From positions 124,001-188,000 of the forward strand of contig NZ_JAAVTK010000008.1 in NCBI RefSeq assembly GCF_012275535.1: a stretch of 64,000 nucleotides of DNA, given 5' to 3'. The stretch comes from Hymenobacter artigasi (GTDB taxonomy: Bacteria > Bacteroidota > Bacteroidia > Cytophagales > Hymenobacteraceae). The position numbers and the translations under genes are program-made. The notes beneath the pieces were generated by a model. That model was given only the letters and a program-made list of their open reading frames with translations, did not search any database and was not told the DNA's origin. Shown piece after piece: positions 33,792 through 41,838 of this stretch (positions within the stretch are counted from its first letter, which is position 1; each line of letters begins with the position of its first letter).

Positions 33792-35974
33792 TTTTTCACC
33801 TTGATGTCGGTGCCCAGGCGTTGCAGGTAGGCAATGAGCGCCACGATTTCGCGGTCCGATTTCACCTCGATGTCCTCCTTTTTCAGCTCGGCCACGATGC
33901 CCCGGGCCTGGCCCTGCGCATCGGCCACGGCCTGCTGGTCGAAGCCGGCGGGGTAGGGCGTATTCAGGCCCTGCAGCACCCGAATTTTGGCGGGCAGCGT
34001 GCTGTAGTCAATCGTGTTTTCGAACAGCCACGGATAGGGCGGCATAATGGAACCGGGCGACATGCTGGTGGGGTCCATCATGTGGTTGTAGTGCCAGGAG
34101 TTGGGGTATTTCTGGCCCACGCGCTGCAAATCGGGACCAGTGCGCTTGCTGCCCCACAGGAAGGGCCGGTCGTACACGTATTCGCCGGCTTTGCTGTATT
34201 CGCCGTAGCGCTCGGTTTCGGAGCGGAACGGGCGCACCATCTGGGTGTGGCAGTTCGAACAGCCTTCCTTGATGTAGAGGTCGCGGCCTTCTAGCTCGAG
34301 CGGCCGGTAGGGCTTCACCGAGGCAATGGTGGGTACGTTCGACTTCACCAGAAAGGTCGGAATCATCTCCACCGCGCCGCCGATGGCGATGGCCACCGTG
34401 GCGCCCACGGCCAGCTGGAAGGGCCGGCGCTCCAGCCAGCGGTGCCAGTGGCCGGCCTGCACGTGCGGGTCTTCGCTCTCGGGGCCGAGGGCCGGAGCCT
34501 GGGCCTTTTCATTCACCAGCAGCGTGCCGGCCTGGGCCGTTTTGTAGAGGTTGTACATCAGCAGAAACACGCCGCTGAGGTAAAGCACCCCGCCGATGCC
34601 GCGCAGGTAGTACATGGGCACCAGCTGAATCACAGTTTCGAGAAAGTTGGGGTATTGCAGCATGCCCTCGGCATTAAACTGCTTCCACATAAGCCCTTGC
34701 GTGAAGCCCGCCCAGTACATGGGAATGGCGTAGAAGAGGATGCCCAGCGTGCCCAGCCAGAAGTGCGTGGTGGCCAGTTTTTTGGAAAACAGCGGCGTTT
34801 TGTAGAGGCGCGGCCACAGCCAGTACAGCATCCCGAAGGTGAGGAAACCATTCCAGCCCAGGGCCCCGACGTGGACGTGCGCCACAATCCAGTCGGTGAA
34901 GTGGGCAATGGCATTCACGTTTTTCAGGCTGAGCATGGGGCCTTCGAACGTGGCCATGCCGTAGGCCGTGATGGCCACCACGAAGAACTTGAGCACGGGC
35001 TCCTCGCGCACTTTGTCCCAGGCGCCGCGCAGGGTGAGCAGGCCGTTTATCATGCCGCCCCAGCTCGGTGCAATCAGCATGATGCTGAAGGCCACGCCCA
35101 GGCTCTGGGCCCAGTCGGGCAGGGCGGTATAGAGCAAATGGTGCGGCCCGGCCCAGATGTAAATGAAAATCAGCGACCAGAAGTGAATGATGCTCAGGCG
35201 GTAGGAATACACCGGCCGCTCGGCCGCCTTGGGCAGGAAGTAGTACATCAGGCCCAGGTAGGGCGTGGTGAGGAAGAAGGCCACCGCGTTGTGGCCGTAC
35301 CACCACTGCACCAGGGCATCCTGCACGCCGGCGTAGGCCGAGTAGCTCTTCATCCAGCTCACGGGCACTTCGGCCGAGTTCACAAGGTGCAAAACGGCCA
35401 CCGTGATGAACGTGGCGATATAAAACCAGATGCCCACGTACAAATGCCGCTCGCGCCGCTTGGCAATGGTGCCAAACATATTCCAGCCAAACACCACCCA
35501 AATCACGGTAATGGCAATGTCAATCGGCCATTCCAGCTCGGCGTATTCTTTGCTCGTGGTGTAGCCCAGCGGCAGCGTGGCCACCGCCGACAGGATGATG
35601 AGCTGCCAGCCCCAGAAGTGGATTTTGCCAAGGACGTCGGAATACATCCGGGCCTTGCACAGGCGTTGCAGCGAGTAGTAAACGCCCGTAAAAATGCCGT
35701 TGCCGACGAAGGCGAAAATCACCGCGTTGGTGTGCAGCGGCCGGATGCGGCCGAAGGTGGTGTAGGCCGTGCCCATGTTCACCTCGGGCCGGGCCAGCTC
35801 GAAAGCGGCCAGCACACCCACCATCATGCCGATAATGCCCCAGATAACGGTGGCAATGCCGAAGTCGCGAACAATCTTGTTGTCGTAGAAAAAAGTCTCA
35901 ACGGCCCGGTTCACAACCCTGGGAATCAGGGGCGCTCGGGGAGCAGCAATGGGAGCTAGCGGTTCGGCCTGCAT
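33788..35974 (-). CDS. ccoNO: cbb3-type cytochrome c oxidase, fused subunits I and II
   Basis: This 728-residue protein combines CcoN (about 1-470) and CcoO (about 510-728), the high-affinity oxygen-reducing core. The CcoN part has twelve membrane helices and the haem- and copper-binding His motifs (for example [56 protein letters not shown]). The CcoO part has the haem c motif [12 protein letters not shown] and then [22 protein letters not shown]-like family sequence (seen as [17 protein letters not shown]). The fusion is common in Bacteroidota. Transcription probably starts near 35998 under paired-box site C. The stop codon lies inside an inverted repeat. Confidence 0.95.
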   Translation of the reverse strand: [728 protein letters not shown]

Positions 35975-36002
35975 AGAGGGGGAATTGAATTATTTGGTAC
36001 CC

Positions 36003-36069
36003 CAAAGGTCCCGGCCGATTGTGTGGTGAAAGCTGACGAAAGTCAGGTGTGCGGGCTGATTGATGTCAG
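36003..36069 (-). promoter_or_regulatory. Paired FNR/CRP-like operator with promoter, site C (ccoNO)
   Basis: The proximal box is CTGAC-GAAA-GTCAG (36033-36046), a perfect palindrome. The distal box is CTGAT-TGAT-GTCAG (36056-36069); the centres are 23 bases apart. The -7-like element, GACCTTTG on the minus strand (36003-36010), is 33 bases from the proximal centre, placing that box near -41 relative to a start at about 35998. The distal box overlaps the last codons of ccoS. Confidence 0.8.
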
Positions 36070-36242
36070 GTAGCCGAGCTGTCGGGCGGAATATCCGGCT
36101 CCGTTTCGTCCTCAAACAGCATTCGCACGGCGGGCGTGTAGTCGTCCTCGTATTGCCCCGAGCGCACGGCCCAGAAAAACGCGGCCAGAAAGGTGAGGGC
36201 CACCAGCAGGCTGATGCCGATAAGCAGGAAGATGATGGACAT
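36066..36242 (-). CDS. ccoS: cbb3 oxidase maturation protein CcoS
   Basis: This short 58-residue protein starts MSIIFLLIGISLLVALTFL, a single membrane helix, continues FFWAVRSGQYEDDYTPAVRML, the standard CcoS/FixS signature, and ends in an acidic tail. CcoS is needed to insert cofactors into CcoN. It starts 12 bases after ccoI ends, so it is cotranscribed with ccoI. Its stop codon lies inside the distal box of the ccoNO operator. Confidence 0.95.
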   Translation of the reverse strand: MSIIFLLIGISLLVALTFLAAFFWAVRSGQYEDDYTPAVRMLFEDETEPDIPPDSSAT

Positions 36243-36254
36243 GGTGGAGATGAA

Positions 36255-38690
36255 TTAAAGCCCGCGCCGCCACGCGGCCAGCCGCACCAGCACCGTGGCA
36301 AACACCATCACGCTCAGCGAGCTGATGGGCATGAGAATGGCCGACACAATGGGCGTGAACCGGCCCTGCACCGCCAGCGTGAGCCCAACGCCGTTGTAGA
36401 CGAACGACAGCACGAACGTGGCCAGCACTATGCGCAGGCAGGCCCGCGAAAAGCCCAGCATGGTGGCCAGCTGCCCAAAATTGCCGGCTTCCAGAATGGC
36501 ATCGCAGGCGGGCGAGAAGTTGGTGAGCGTGTCGGTGAGGGCAATGCCGGCATCGGCGCGCTGAAGGGCCCCGGCGTCGTTCAGGCCGTCGCCCACCATC
36601 ACCACGGTGCGGCCCTGCTGCCGAAGCTGGGCCACGTAGTCGAGCTTGTTTTGCGGCGTTTGGCGGAAGTGGATTTCGGCCGCCGGGCCAAACAGCTCGC
36701 GCAGCCGGGCTTGCTCGGTGTCATTATCGCCCGAGAGCACGGCCAGGCGGTAGTGCCGGCCGAGCCTGGCCAGCACCGGCCGCAGGCTGTCGCGGTACAC
36801 GTTGCGGAAGGCGTAGTAGCCGCGCCAGTCATCATCCAGGCTGATGTACACGCGGGATTGCGGCGTGCCGGCCGCATCTTCGGTGGCTGCTGAAGTGCCG
36901 GCAAACGCGGCCGTGCCCACCCGCACCACTATGCCGGCTACGGTGCCGCACACGCCCTGGCCGGGCGTCTCGGCAAAGTCCGATACGGCCAGGGCGCTGG
37001 CCGGCAGTTCCGAGGCCAGGCGCTGGCTGAGCGGGTGCGTGGACTGGCGCACCACGGCCGCCACGGCCTGCTGCTGCCCGGGGCTGAGCAGCGGCCCCAC
37101 GTACTCGACCGCCGATTGTTTGACATCGGTGAGCGTGCCGGTCTTGTCGAATACGATGGTATCGGCGCGGCCCAGGGTTTCGACCACGGCCGAGTTTTTG
37201 AGGTAGAACTTACGCCGGCCCAGCACCCGCAGCGCGGCCCCCAGCGCAAACGGCGTGGCCAGCGACAGCGCGCACGGGCAGGCAATCACGAGCACCGACG
37301 TGAAGGCCCGCAGCGCCATCGCCGGGCTTTTGGGGTACCAGTAAATGGCCGCGCCCAGCGCCAACGTCAGCGTGAGGCCCACGAAGTAGCGGCCCACTTT
37401 GTCGGCGTAAGTTTCCAGCGAGGGCTGTTTTTCCTTCTGAAAAGCGGGGTTGTTCCAAAGCTGGGTGAGGTAGCCCTGCGACACTTCGCGCACCACTTCC
37501 AGCTCCACGGCCTCGCCCATTTGGCGGCCGCCGGCGTACAGCAGGTCGCCGGCCCGGCGGGCCACCGGCTCGCTCTCGCCCGATACAAAGCTGTAGTCAA
37601 TCTGGCCCGCGCCGCGCAGCAGCACGGCATCGGCCGGAATGATTTCCTGGTGCCGCACCCGGATGCGCTGCCCGGTTTTCAGCACCTTCACCGATACCGA
37701 TTCCTCGCCCGTGGGCGTGAGGCGCGTCACGGCCACGGGGAAGTAGGAGGTGAAGTCGCGGTCGAAGCGCAGGGCGTCGTAGCTGCGCTGCTGCACCCAT
37801 TTGCCAATGAGCATGAAGAACACCAGTCCCGTGAAGGAATCGAAATAGCCCGGCCCGCGCTGGGTCACAATTTCGACCACGCTGGTCGCAAACAGCGCCG
37901 TGAGGCCCAGGCTGATGGGGAAATCGAGGTTGATGTAGCGCTGCCGCAGCCCCTGCCAGGCCGAGCGGTAGAAGCCCCGCGCACTCACCAGCAGCACCGG
38001 CAGCGCCAGCAGCAAGCTCAGGATACCAAAAAACCGCCCAAACGTGCTTTGTAACTGCCCGGCGAAGGAAAAATACTCCGGAAAAGCCAGCAGCATCACA
38101 TTGCCGAAGCCGAAGGCCGCCACGCCCAATTGGTAGTACAGCGTGCGGCTGCCGGCGTGGGGCTGGGCACCCAGCTCGGCCAGCGTAATCTGCGGCTCGT
38201 AGCCCACTGCGGCCAGCAGCGTCACCACTTCCTTGAGTGTGGTGGTGGCGGGCTGGTAGCTCACCGTGAGCTCCTTGCGCAGGAAATTGACTCGCGACGA
38301 TGAAATGCCGGGGTTCAGCCTGAACAGGTTCTCCAGCAGCCAGATGCACGACGCGCAGTGCATTTGCGGAATGCTGAATGTGAGCCGCGCCAGCGTGGGC
38401 GAGCGGAAGGCCAGCAGCTGCGCCTGCACCGTTTCGGCGTCGAGGTAGTCGAAGCGGCCGGGCAGCTCCACGGCCTTGGTTTTTTGGCCGGGGTGCTCGT
38501 CGAGCCGGTAGTAGGTGCAGAGGCGGTTGGCGGCCAGCAGCTCGTACACGGCGCGGCAGCCCGCGCAGCAAAAGGTCAGCTCCGGCGCTGCCAGCAGGCG
38601 CAGGGGCGTATCGGGGCAGGCATCGCCGCAGTGCGTGCAGGCTACGCCAACGTGGGGCGGGGGTGGGGCAAGGGCAGGCGCGAGGGGCAC
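36255..38690 (-). CDS. ccoI: Copper-transporting P-type ATPase CcoI/FixI
   Basis: This 811-residue P1B-ATPase supplies copper for cbb3 oxidase assembly. The N-terminus has a Cys-rich segment (CTHCGDACPDTPLRLL, then FCCAGCRAVYELL), followed by a metal-binding domain with MHCASCIWLLENL. It then has membrane helices, the ion motif CPCALSLATP, the phosphorylation site DKTGTLTD and the hinge GDGLNDAGAL. The start is uncertain: no ATG fits, and the frame is open far upstream into a repeat. I chose the GTG at 38690, because the predicted transcription start from paired-box site B is near 38711. The TTG at 38714 would be too close to that start or upstream of it. Confidence 0.9.
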   Translation of the reverse strand: MPLAPALAPPPPHVGVACTHCGDACPDTPLRLLAAPELTFCCAGCRAVYELLAANRLCTYYRLDEHPGQKTKAVELPGRFDYLDAETVQAQLLAFRSPTLARLTFSIPQMHCASCIWLLENLFRLNPGISSSRVNFLRKELTVSYQPATTTLKEVVTLLAAVGYEPQITLAELGAQPHAGSRTLYYQLGVAAFGFGNVMLLAFPEYFSFAGQLQSTFGRFFGILSLLLALPVLLVSARGFYRSAWQGLRQRYINLDFPISLGLTALFATSVVEIVTQRGPGYFDSFTGLVFFMLIGKWVQQRSYDALRFDRDFTSYFPVAVTRLTPTGEESVSVKVLKTGQRIRVRHQEIIPADAVLLRGAGQIDYSFVSGESEPVARRAGDLLYAGGRQMGEAVELEVVREVSQGYLTQLWNNPAFQKEKQPSLETYADKVGRYFVGLTLTLALGAAIYWYPKSPAMALRAFTSVLVIACPCALSLATPFALGAALRVLGRRKFYLKNSAVVETLGRADTIVFDKTGTLTDVKQSAVEYVGPLLSPGQQQAVAAVVRQSTHPLSQRLASELPASALAVSDFAETPGQGVCGTVAGIVVRVGTAAFAGTSAATEDAAGTPQSRVYISLDDDWRGYYAFRNVYRDSLRPVLARLGRHYRLAVLSGDNDTEQARLRELFGPAAEIHFRQTPQNKLDYVAQLRQQGRTVVMVGDGLNDAGALQRADAGIALTDTLTNFSPACDAILEAGNFGQLATMLGFSRACLRIVLATFVLSFVYNGVGLTLAVQGRFTPIVSAILMPISSLSVMVFATVLVRLAAWRRGL

Positions 38691-38717
38691 AGGCAAAGGG
38701 AGGGCTGATGGCAACCC

Positions 38718-38783
38718 CAAAGCTCCGGCCCCGCGCCAGCCCCCCGGCTGATGAATGTCAGCCAACAACCTGATTAATCTCAG
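38718..38783 (-). promoter_or_regulatory. Paired FNR/CRP-like operator with promoter, site B (ccoI-ccoS)
   Basis: The proximal box is CTGAT-GAAT-GTCAG (38748-38761), extended to GGCTGA/TCAGCC. The distal box is CTGAT-TAAT-CTCAG (38770-38783); the centres are 22 bases apart. The -7-like element, GAGCTTTG on the minus strand (38718-38725), is again exactly 33 bases from the proximal centre. Confidence 0.8.
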
Positions 38784-38815
38784 CGGGAACGTAATGCTGG
38801 CGCGTGTCTGCCTTT

Positions 38816-38947
38816 GCTCTTTCGGAGTTGTACTCCGAAAGTGGGCCTGCCGGGGACTTGCAGTCCCCACGCACGGCGCGGCATTCCTCACATAGGGGGC
38901 TACAAGCCCCCGGCAGGGTGGCTTTCGGAGTACAACTCCGAAAGAGC
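38816..38947. repeat. Compound hairpin element with TTGTA/TTGCA loops
   Basis: The outer 26-base arms (38816-38841 and 38922-38947) are exact complements, each itself a palindrome CTTTCGGAG-TTGTA-CTCCGAAAG or its reverse. Between them lie GGGGAC-TTGCA-GTCCCC and GGGGGC-TACAA-GCCCCC (TTGTA on the other strand), joined by matching CCTGCCGGGG and CCCCCGGCAGG. Stems differ in sequence while the loop is kept. It lies in the 349-base gap between the receiver-CRP gene and ccoI. Confidence 0.9.
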
Positions 38948-39039
38948 GTCGCGCAAAAATGCCCCTCACGCCCGAGCCGCAGGCTCGAAGCCAGTCGGCA
39001 CGCGTCGCAGACGCGCGCCAGCGCACTCATTGAGCGTGT

Positions 39040-40095
39040 TTACCAGTTAGGCTGGCGCAGCTTTTCGGGCTGCAGTAGCCGGATGCCGTGACTGCTCAGT
39101 TCAATCAAACCGCTCTGCTTGAACTCGCTCAGGGTGCGGATGAGCGACTCCGTGGCGGTGCCCACCACGGCGGCCAGGTCATCGCGCGAGAGCTGGATGA
39201 CGGCCTCCGGCGTGGCCCCGGCCTGCTCGTGCAGGCGCAGCAGGGCATCGGCCACACGCCGCCGAATGGAGCCGTAGGCCATGCCCAGCAGCTGCTCCTC
39301 GCGCGTGCTCACCCGCCCCGCCAGCAGGCGCACAAACTGCTGGCCCACGGCCGCGTTGCGGTGCAGCAGCGTTCTGAAATCGTCCTTCGGGATGTAGAGC
39401 AGCGTGGCATCGTCGAGCACCAGGGCGGTGTCGGCGTGCGGGCCCGGCTCCAGCAGCGGCAGGTAGCCGAAGAACTCGCCGGGGCCATACACGCCCGTTA
39501 TCAGCTCCTTGCCGCCGGGGTTGCGGCGCACGGTTTTCACGCGGCCGGTTTGCACGAAGTACAGGCGCGTGGGCTCGTCGCCTTCGGCGTACACTTCCTG
39601 TTTTTTGCGCAGCGCGTGCGGGCGGCGGTCGGTGGTGAGGTCGTGGAGCTGGCCGGCGGCGGCGGCATCGTCCAGAAAGTTGCCCAGGCCCTCGGGGGCG
39701 CGCAGGTCGTAGTCGGGCTGCAGCTGGCGGAAGCGGTTGAGGCGGCTGCTGATGGCGCTCAGCAGCTCGGTTTCCTCAAAGGGTTTGGTGAGGTAGTCGT
39801 CGGCGCCCAGCTCCATGCCCCGGCGCTGGTCGGTGCGCTCGGTTTTGGCGGTGAGGAAGATAAACGGCACGCCCGCCAGCTGCGGGTTCTGGGTGAAGAT
39901 GTGCAGCACGCCGTAGCCATCCAGCACGGGCATCATAATATCGCACACCACCAAATCGGGCTTGGTGGCCAGGGCCTGCTCCACACCGACTTTGCCGTTT
40001 TCGGCCGTGAGCACGGCGTAGCCGGCCAGCTCCAGAATCTCGGCCGTGTTTTCGCGGATAATGTCGTTGTCCTCAATCAGCAGAATGGTTTTCAT
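39040..40095 (-). CDS. Receiver domain fused to CRP/FNR-type regulator
   Basis: This 351-residue transcription factor joins a two-component receiver (about 1-120; acidic pair Glu8/Asp9, phospho-acceptor Asp52, Lys104 in TKPFEE) to a cyclic-nucleotide-binding-like domain (about 145-265) and a CRP-type winged helix (about 275-345). The binding pocket lacks the usual Arg for cAMP, and the only Cys is next to Asp52, so there is no FNR-type iron-sulfur cluster. The recognition helix reads ESLIR at 316-320, against E-x-x-S-R in FNR. It overlaps the histidine kinase gene by 23 bases, so the kinase is very likely its partner. It is the best candidate for binding the paired boxes of this island. Confidence 0.93.
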   Translation of the reverse strand: MKTILLIEDNDIIRENTAEILELAGYAVLTAENGKVGVEQALATKPDLVVCDIMMPVLDGYGVLHIFTQNPQLAGVPFIFLTAKTERTDQRRGMELGADDYLTKPFEETELLSAISSRLNRFRQLQPDYDLRAPEGLGNFLDDAAAAGQLHDLTTDRRPHALRKKQEVYAEGDEPTRLYFVQTGRVKTVRRNPGGKELITGVYGPGEFFGYLPLLEPGPHADTALVLDDATLLYIPKDDFRTLLHRNAAVGQQFVRLLAGRVSTREEQLLGMAYGSIRRRVADALLRLHEQAGATPEAVIQLSRDDLAAVVGTATESLIRTLSEFKQSGLIELSSHGIRLLQPEKLRQPNW

Positions 40096-41683
40096 AGGGA
40101 ATGGTAATGGTGACGGTGGTGCCCACGCTCAGCTCGCTGTGCAGCGAAATGGCACCGCCCATCAGCTCCAGGTATTTGGAAATGATGTAGAGGCCCAGGC
40201 CGGTGCCGGGGGTGTTGGCCACGTTGCGCGCCCGGTAAAAGCGCTGGAACAGATGCTCCTGGTCTTCGGGCGAAATGCCCACGCCCTGGTCCTGCACGCG
40301 CAGCGTGAGCAAGCCGGCCTGGCCGGTGGCACTCAGCCCGACGGTGGTGTTTTCGCCGGAATATTTCAGCGCGTTGGAAAGCAGGTTGACGAGGATTTTG
40401 CGCAGCAGCGAAGCATCGAGCCACACCATTTCGGGGCCGTCGGCGCTTAGCTCGATGTGCTGGCCGGGCCGGCGCAGGCCCTGCACTTCGGCCACGGCCT
40501 CGCGCAGCAGGGCAGGCACGGCCAGGTGGGCCGGGTGGGCTTCAATCTTGCCCTCCTCAATTTTGCCCACCGACAGAAACTCCTCCAGAATATCAGTCAA
40601 ATGCTTCACCGAGGCCCGGATGCGGCCCAGATGGCGCAGGCGCTGGGGCTGCTGCTCGGCGGCCGGGTACTTTTCGACCAGCGTGGCCGAGGTGAGCACG
40701 GCCGTGAGCGGCGTGCGGAACTCGTGCGAGGCCATGGCCACGAAGCGCGACTTGAGCTCGCCCAGCTCCTGCTCGGCGGCCAGGGCCTTGGTCAGTTCCA
40801 CGGAGCGGCGCTCCAGCTGGGCCAGCGTGGTCATCAGGGCGTGGGTGCGGTCGGCCACCTTCTGTTCCAGCTCGGCATTGAGGCGGTCCACGCGCTGGCG
40901 CTCGGCCTGCAGGTTCTGCTCGGCCTCCTGCTTGGCGCTGATATCGACCACGTAAGCCACCACGTACAGCTCCTCATCCAGATGAAAATAGCTCAGGCTG
41001 ATTTCGACTGGAAACACCGAGCCGTCGCGGCGGCGGGCCAGCAGTGCCCGGTTCGAGCCCATGGCCCGCACCGAGGGGTGTGCGTTGAAGGACTCGCGCA
41101 GGTGCTCGTGGCGCCCGCGCACGGCATCGGGCACCAACACCTCAATGGGCTGGTCTGCCAGCGCGCCCGCCGGGTAGCCGAAGAGCTGATGCGATTTTTC
41201 GTTGGCCAGCACGATATGGCCCTGCCGGGTAGCCACGATGATGCCGATGGTGGCGTGGGTGAACACGGCCTCGAAGCGCCGCACGCTCTGGGCCAGGCTG
41301 CGCTCGGCCTCGTGCAGGCGGCCGGTATCGGTGAGGCGCACCAGGAAGTAGGGCTTGCCGTCGAGGGCCAGGCTGGTGAGCTCCAGGTTGGCCCAGAAGG
41401 GGCGGCCCGCGTGCCGGCGGATTTCCACTTCCCGCGCGTAGTGCCCCACGGCCAGGGTTTCATCGCGCACCTGCTCCCACTCGGCCGGGCTGAGGGGCGG
41501 CAGCAACAGGGTACGCACGGGGTCGTCGTACAGGGCCTGGGCCGACGGGTAGCCCAGCAGGCGGTAGCCGGCCGTGTTCACGCGGGTAAACCAGGCCGCG
41601 TTCACATCATACAGGCCCACAAAGTTGCTGGCCTGCTCAAACAGAATGTCGGTGAGCGGGTTGCGGTAAAAGTCGACGGGCAT
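40073..41683 (-). CDS. PAS-domain sensor histidine kinase
   Basis: This 536-residue soluble kinase has no membrane helices. It has two PAS domains (about 12-125 and 135-250), a coiled-coil linker (about 252-310), the phospho-acceptor helix with His320 in MASHEFRTPL, and an ATPase domain with NLLSNALKYS, DQGVGISPED and GTGLGLYIIS. The second PAS ends RAMGSNRALLARRRDGSVFPVEISL, a general PAS pattern; the haem-binding His of FixL is not at the matching position, so it is not an obvious oxygen-binding FixL. The signal is unknown but should be intracellular. It overlaps the receiver-CRP gene. Confidence 0.93.
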   Translation of the reverse strand: MPVDFYRNPLTDILFEQASNFVGLYDVNAAWFTRVNTAGYRLLGYPSAQALYDDPVRTLLLPPLSPAEWEQVRDETLAVGHYAREVEIRRHAGRPFWANLELTSLALDGKPYFLVRLTDTGRLHEAERSLAQSVRRFEAVFTHATIGIIVATRQGHIVLANEKSHQLFGYPAGALADQPIEVLVPDAVRGRHEHLRESFNAHPSVRAMGSNRALLARRRDGSVFPVEISLSYFHLDEELYVVAYVVDISAKQEAEQNLQAERQRVDRLNAELEQKVADRTHALMTTLAQLERRSVELTKALAAEQELGELKSRFVAMASHEFRTPLTAVLTSATLVEKYPAAEQQPQRLRHLGRIRASVKHLTDILEEFLSVGKIEEGKIEAHPAHLAVPALLREAVAEVQGLRRPGQHIELSADGPEMVWLDASLLRKILVNLLSNALKYSGENTTVGLSATGQAGLLTLRVQDQGVGISPEDQEHLFQRFYRARNVANTPGTGLGLYIISKYLELMGGAISLHSELSVGTTVTITIPYENHSAD

Positions 41684-41736
41684 GGCGGGCTATTAAGCCG
41701 GTAAGGTACCACCAGAATGGCCGCCTGCGGAGTATC

Positions 41737-41803
41737 CTGACGCATGTCAGGGCTTCGGCCTGACGGCTGTCATGTCCGGGCCTCCGGGGGCCGGCTAATT
41801 TTG
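41737..41803 (+). promoter_or_regulatory. Paired FNR/CRP-like operator with promoter, site A (thioredoxin-like gene)
   Basis: The distal box is CTGAC-GCAT-GTCAG (41737-41750), a perfect palindrome. The proximal box is CTGAC-GGCT-GTCAT (41760-41773); the centres are 23 bases apart. A perfect -7 element TAATTTTG (41796-41803) is 33 bases from the proximal centre. The distal box is also only 54 bases upstream of the divergent histidine kinase start, so autoregulation is possible, although no matching -7 element is visible on that strand. Confidence 0.8.
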
Positions 41804-41838
41804 TCGCACACTTTTCTGCTCCCTTTTTTCATTGTGCC

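Noticed and set aside
38691-39026. N-terminal extension of CcoI through the hairpin region
   Set aside because: The frame is open only because the repeat lacks stops. Paired-box site B with its -7 element lies inside it, so transcription starts downstream.
40073-41683. Calling the kinase a haem-based FixL
   Set aside because: The second PAS domain has no His at the FixL haem position and matches the general PAS pattern.
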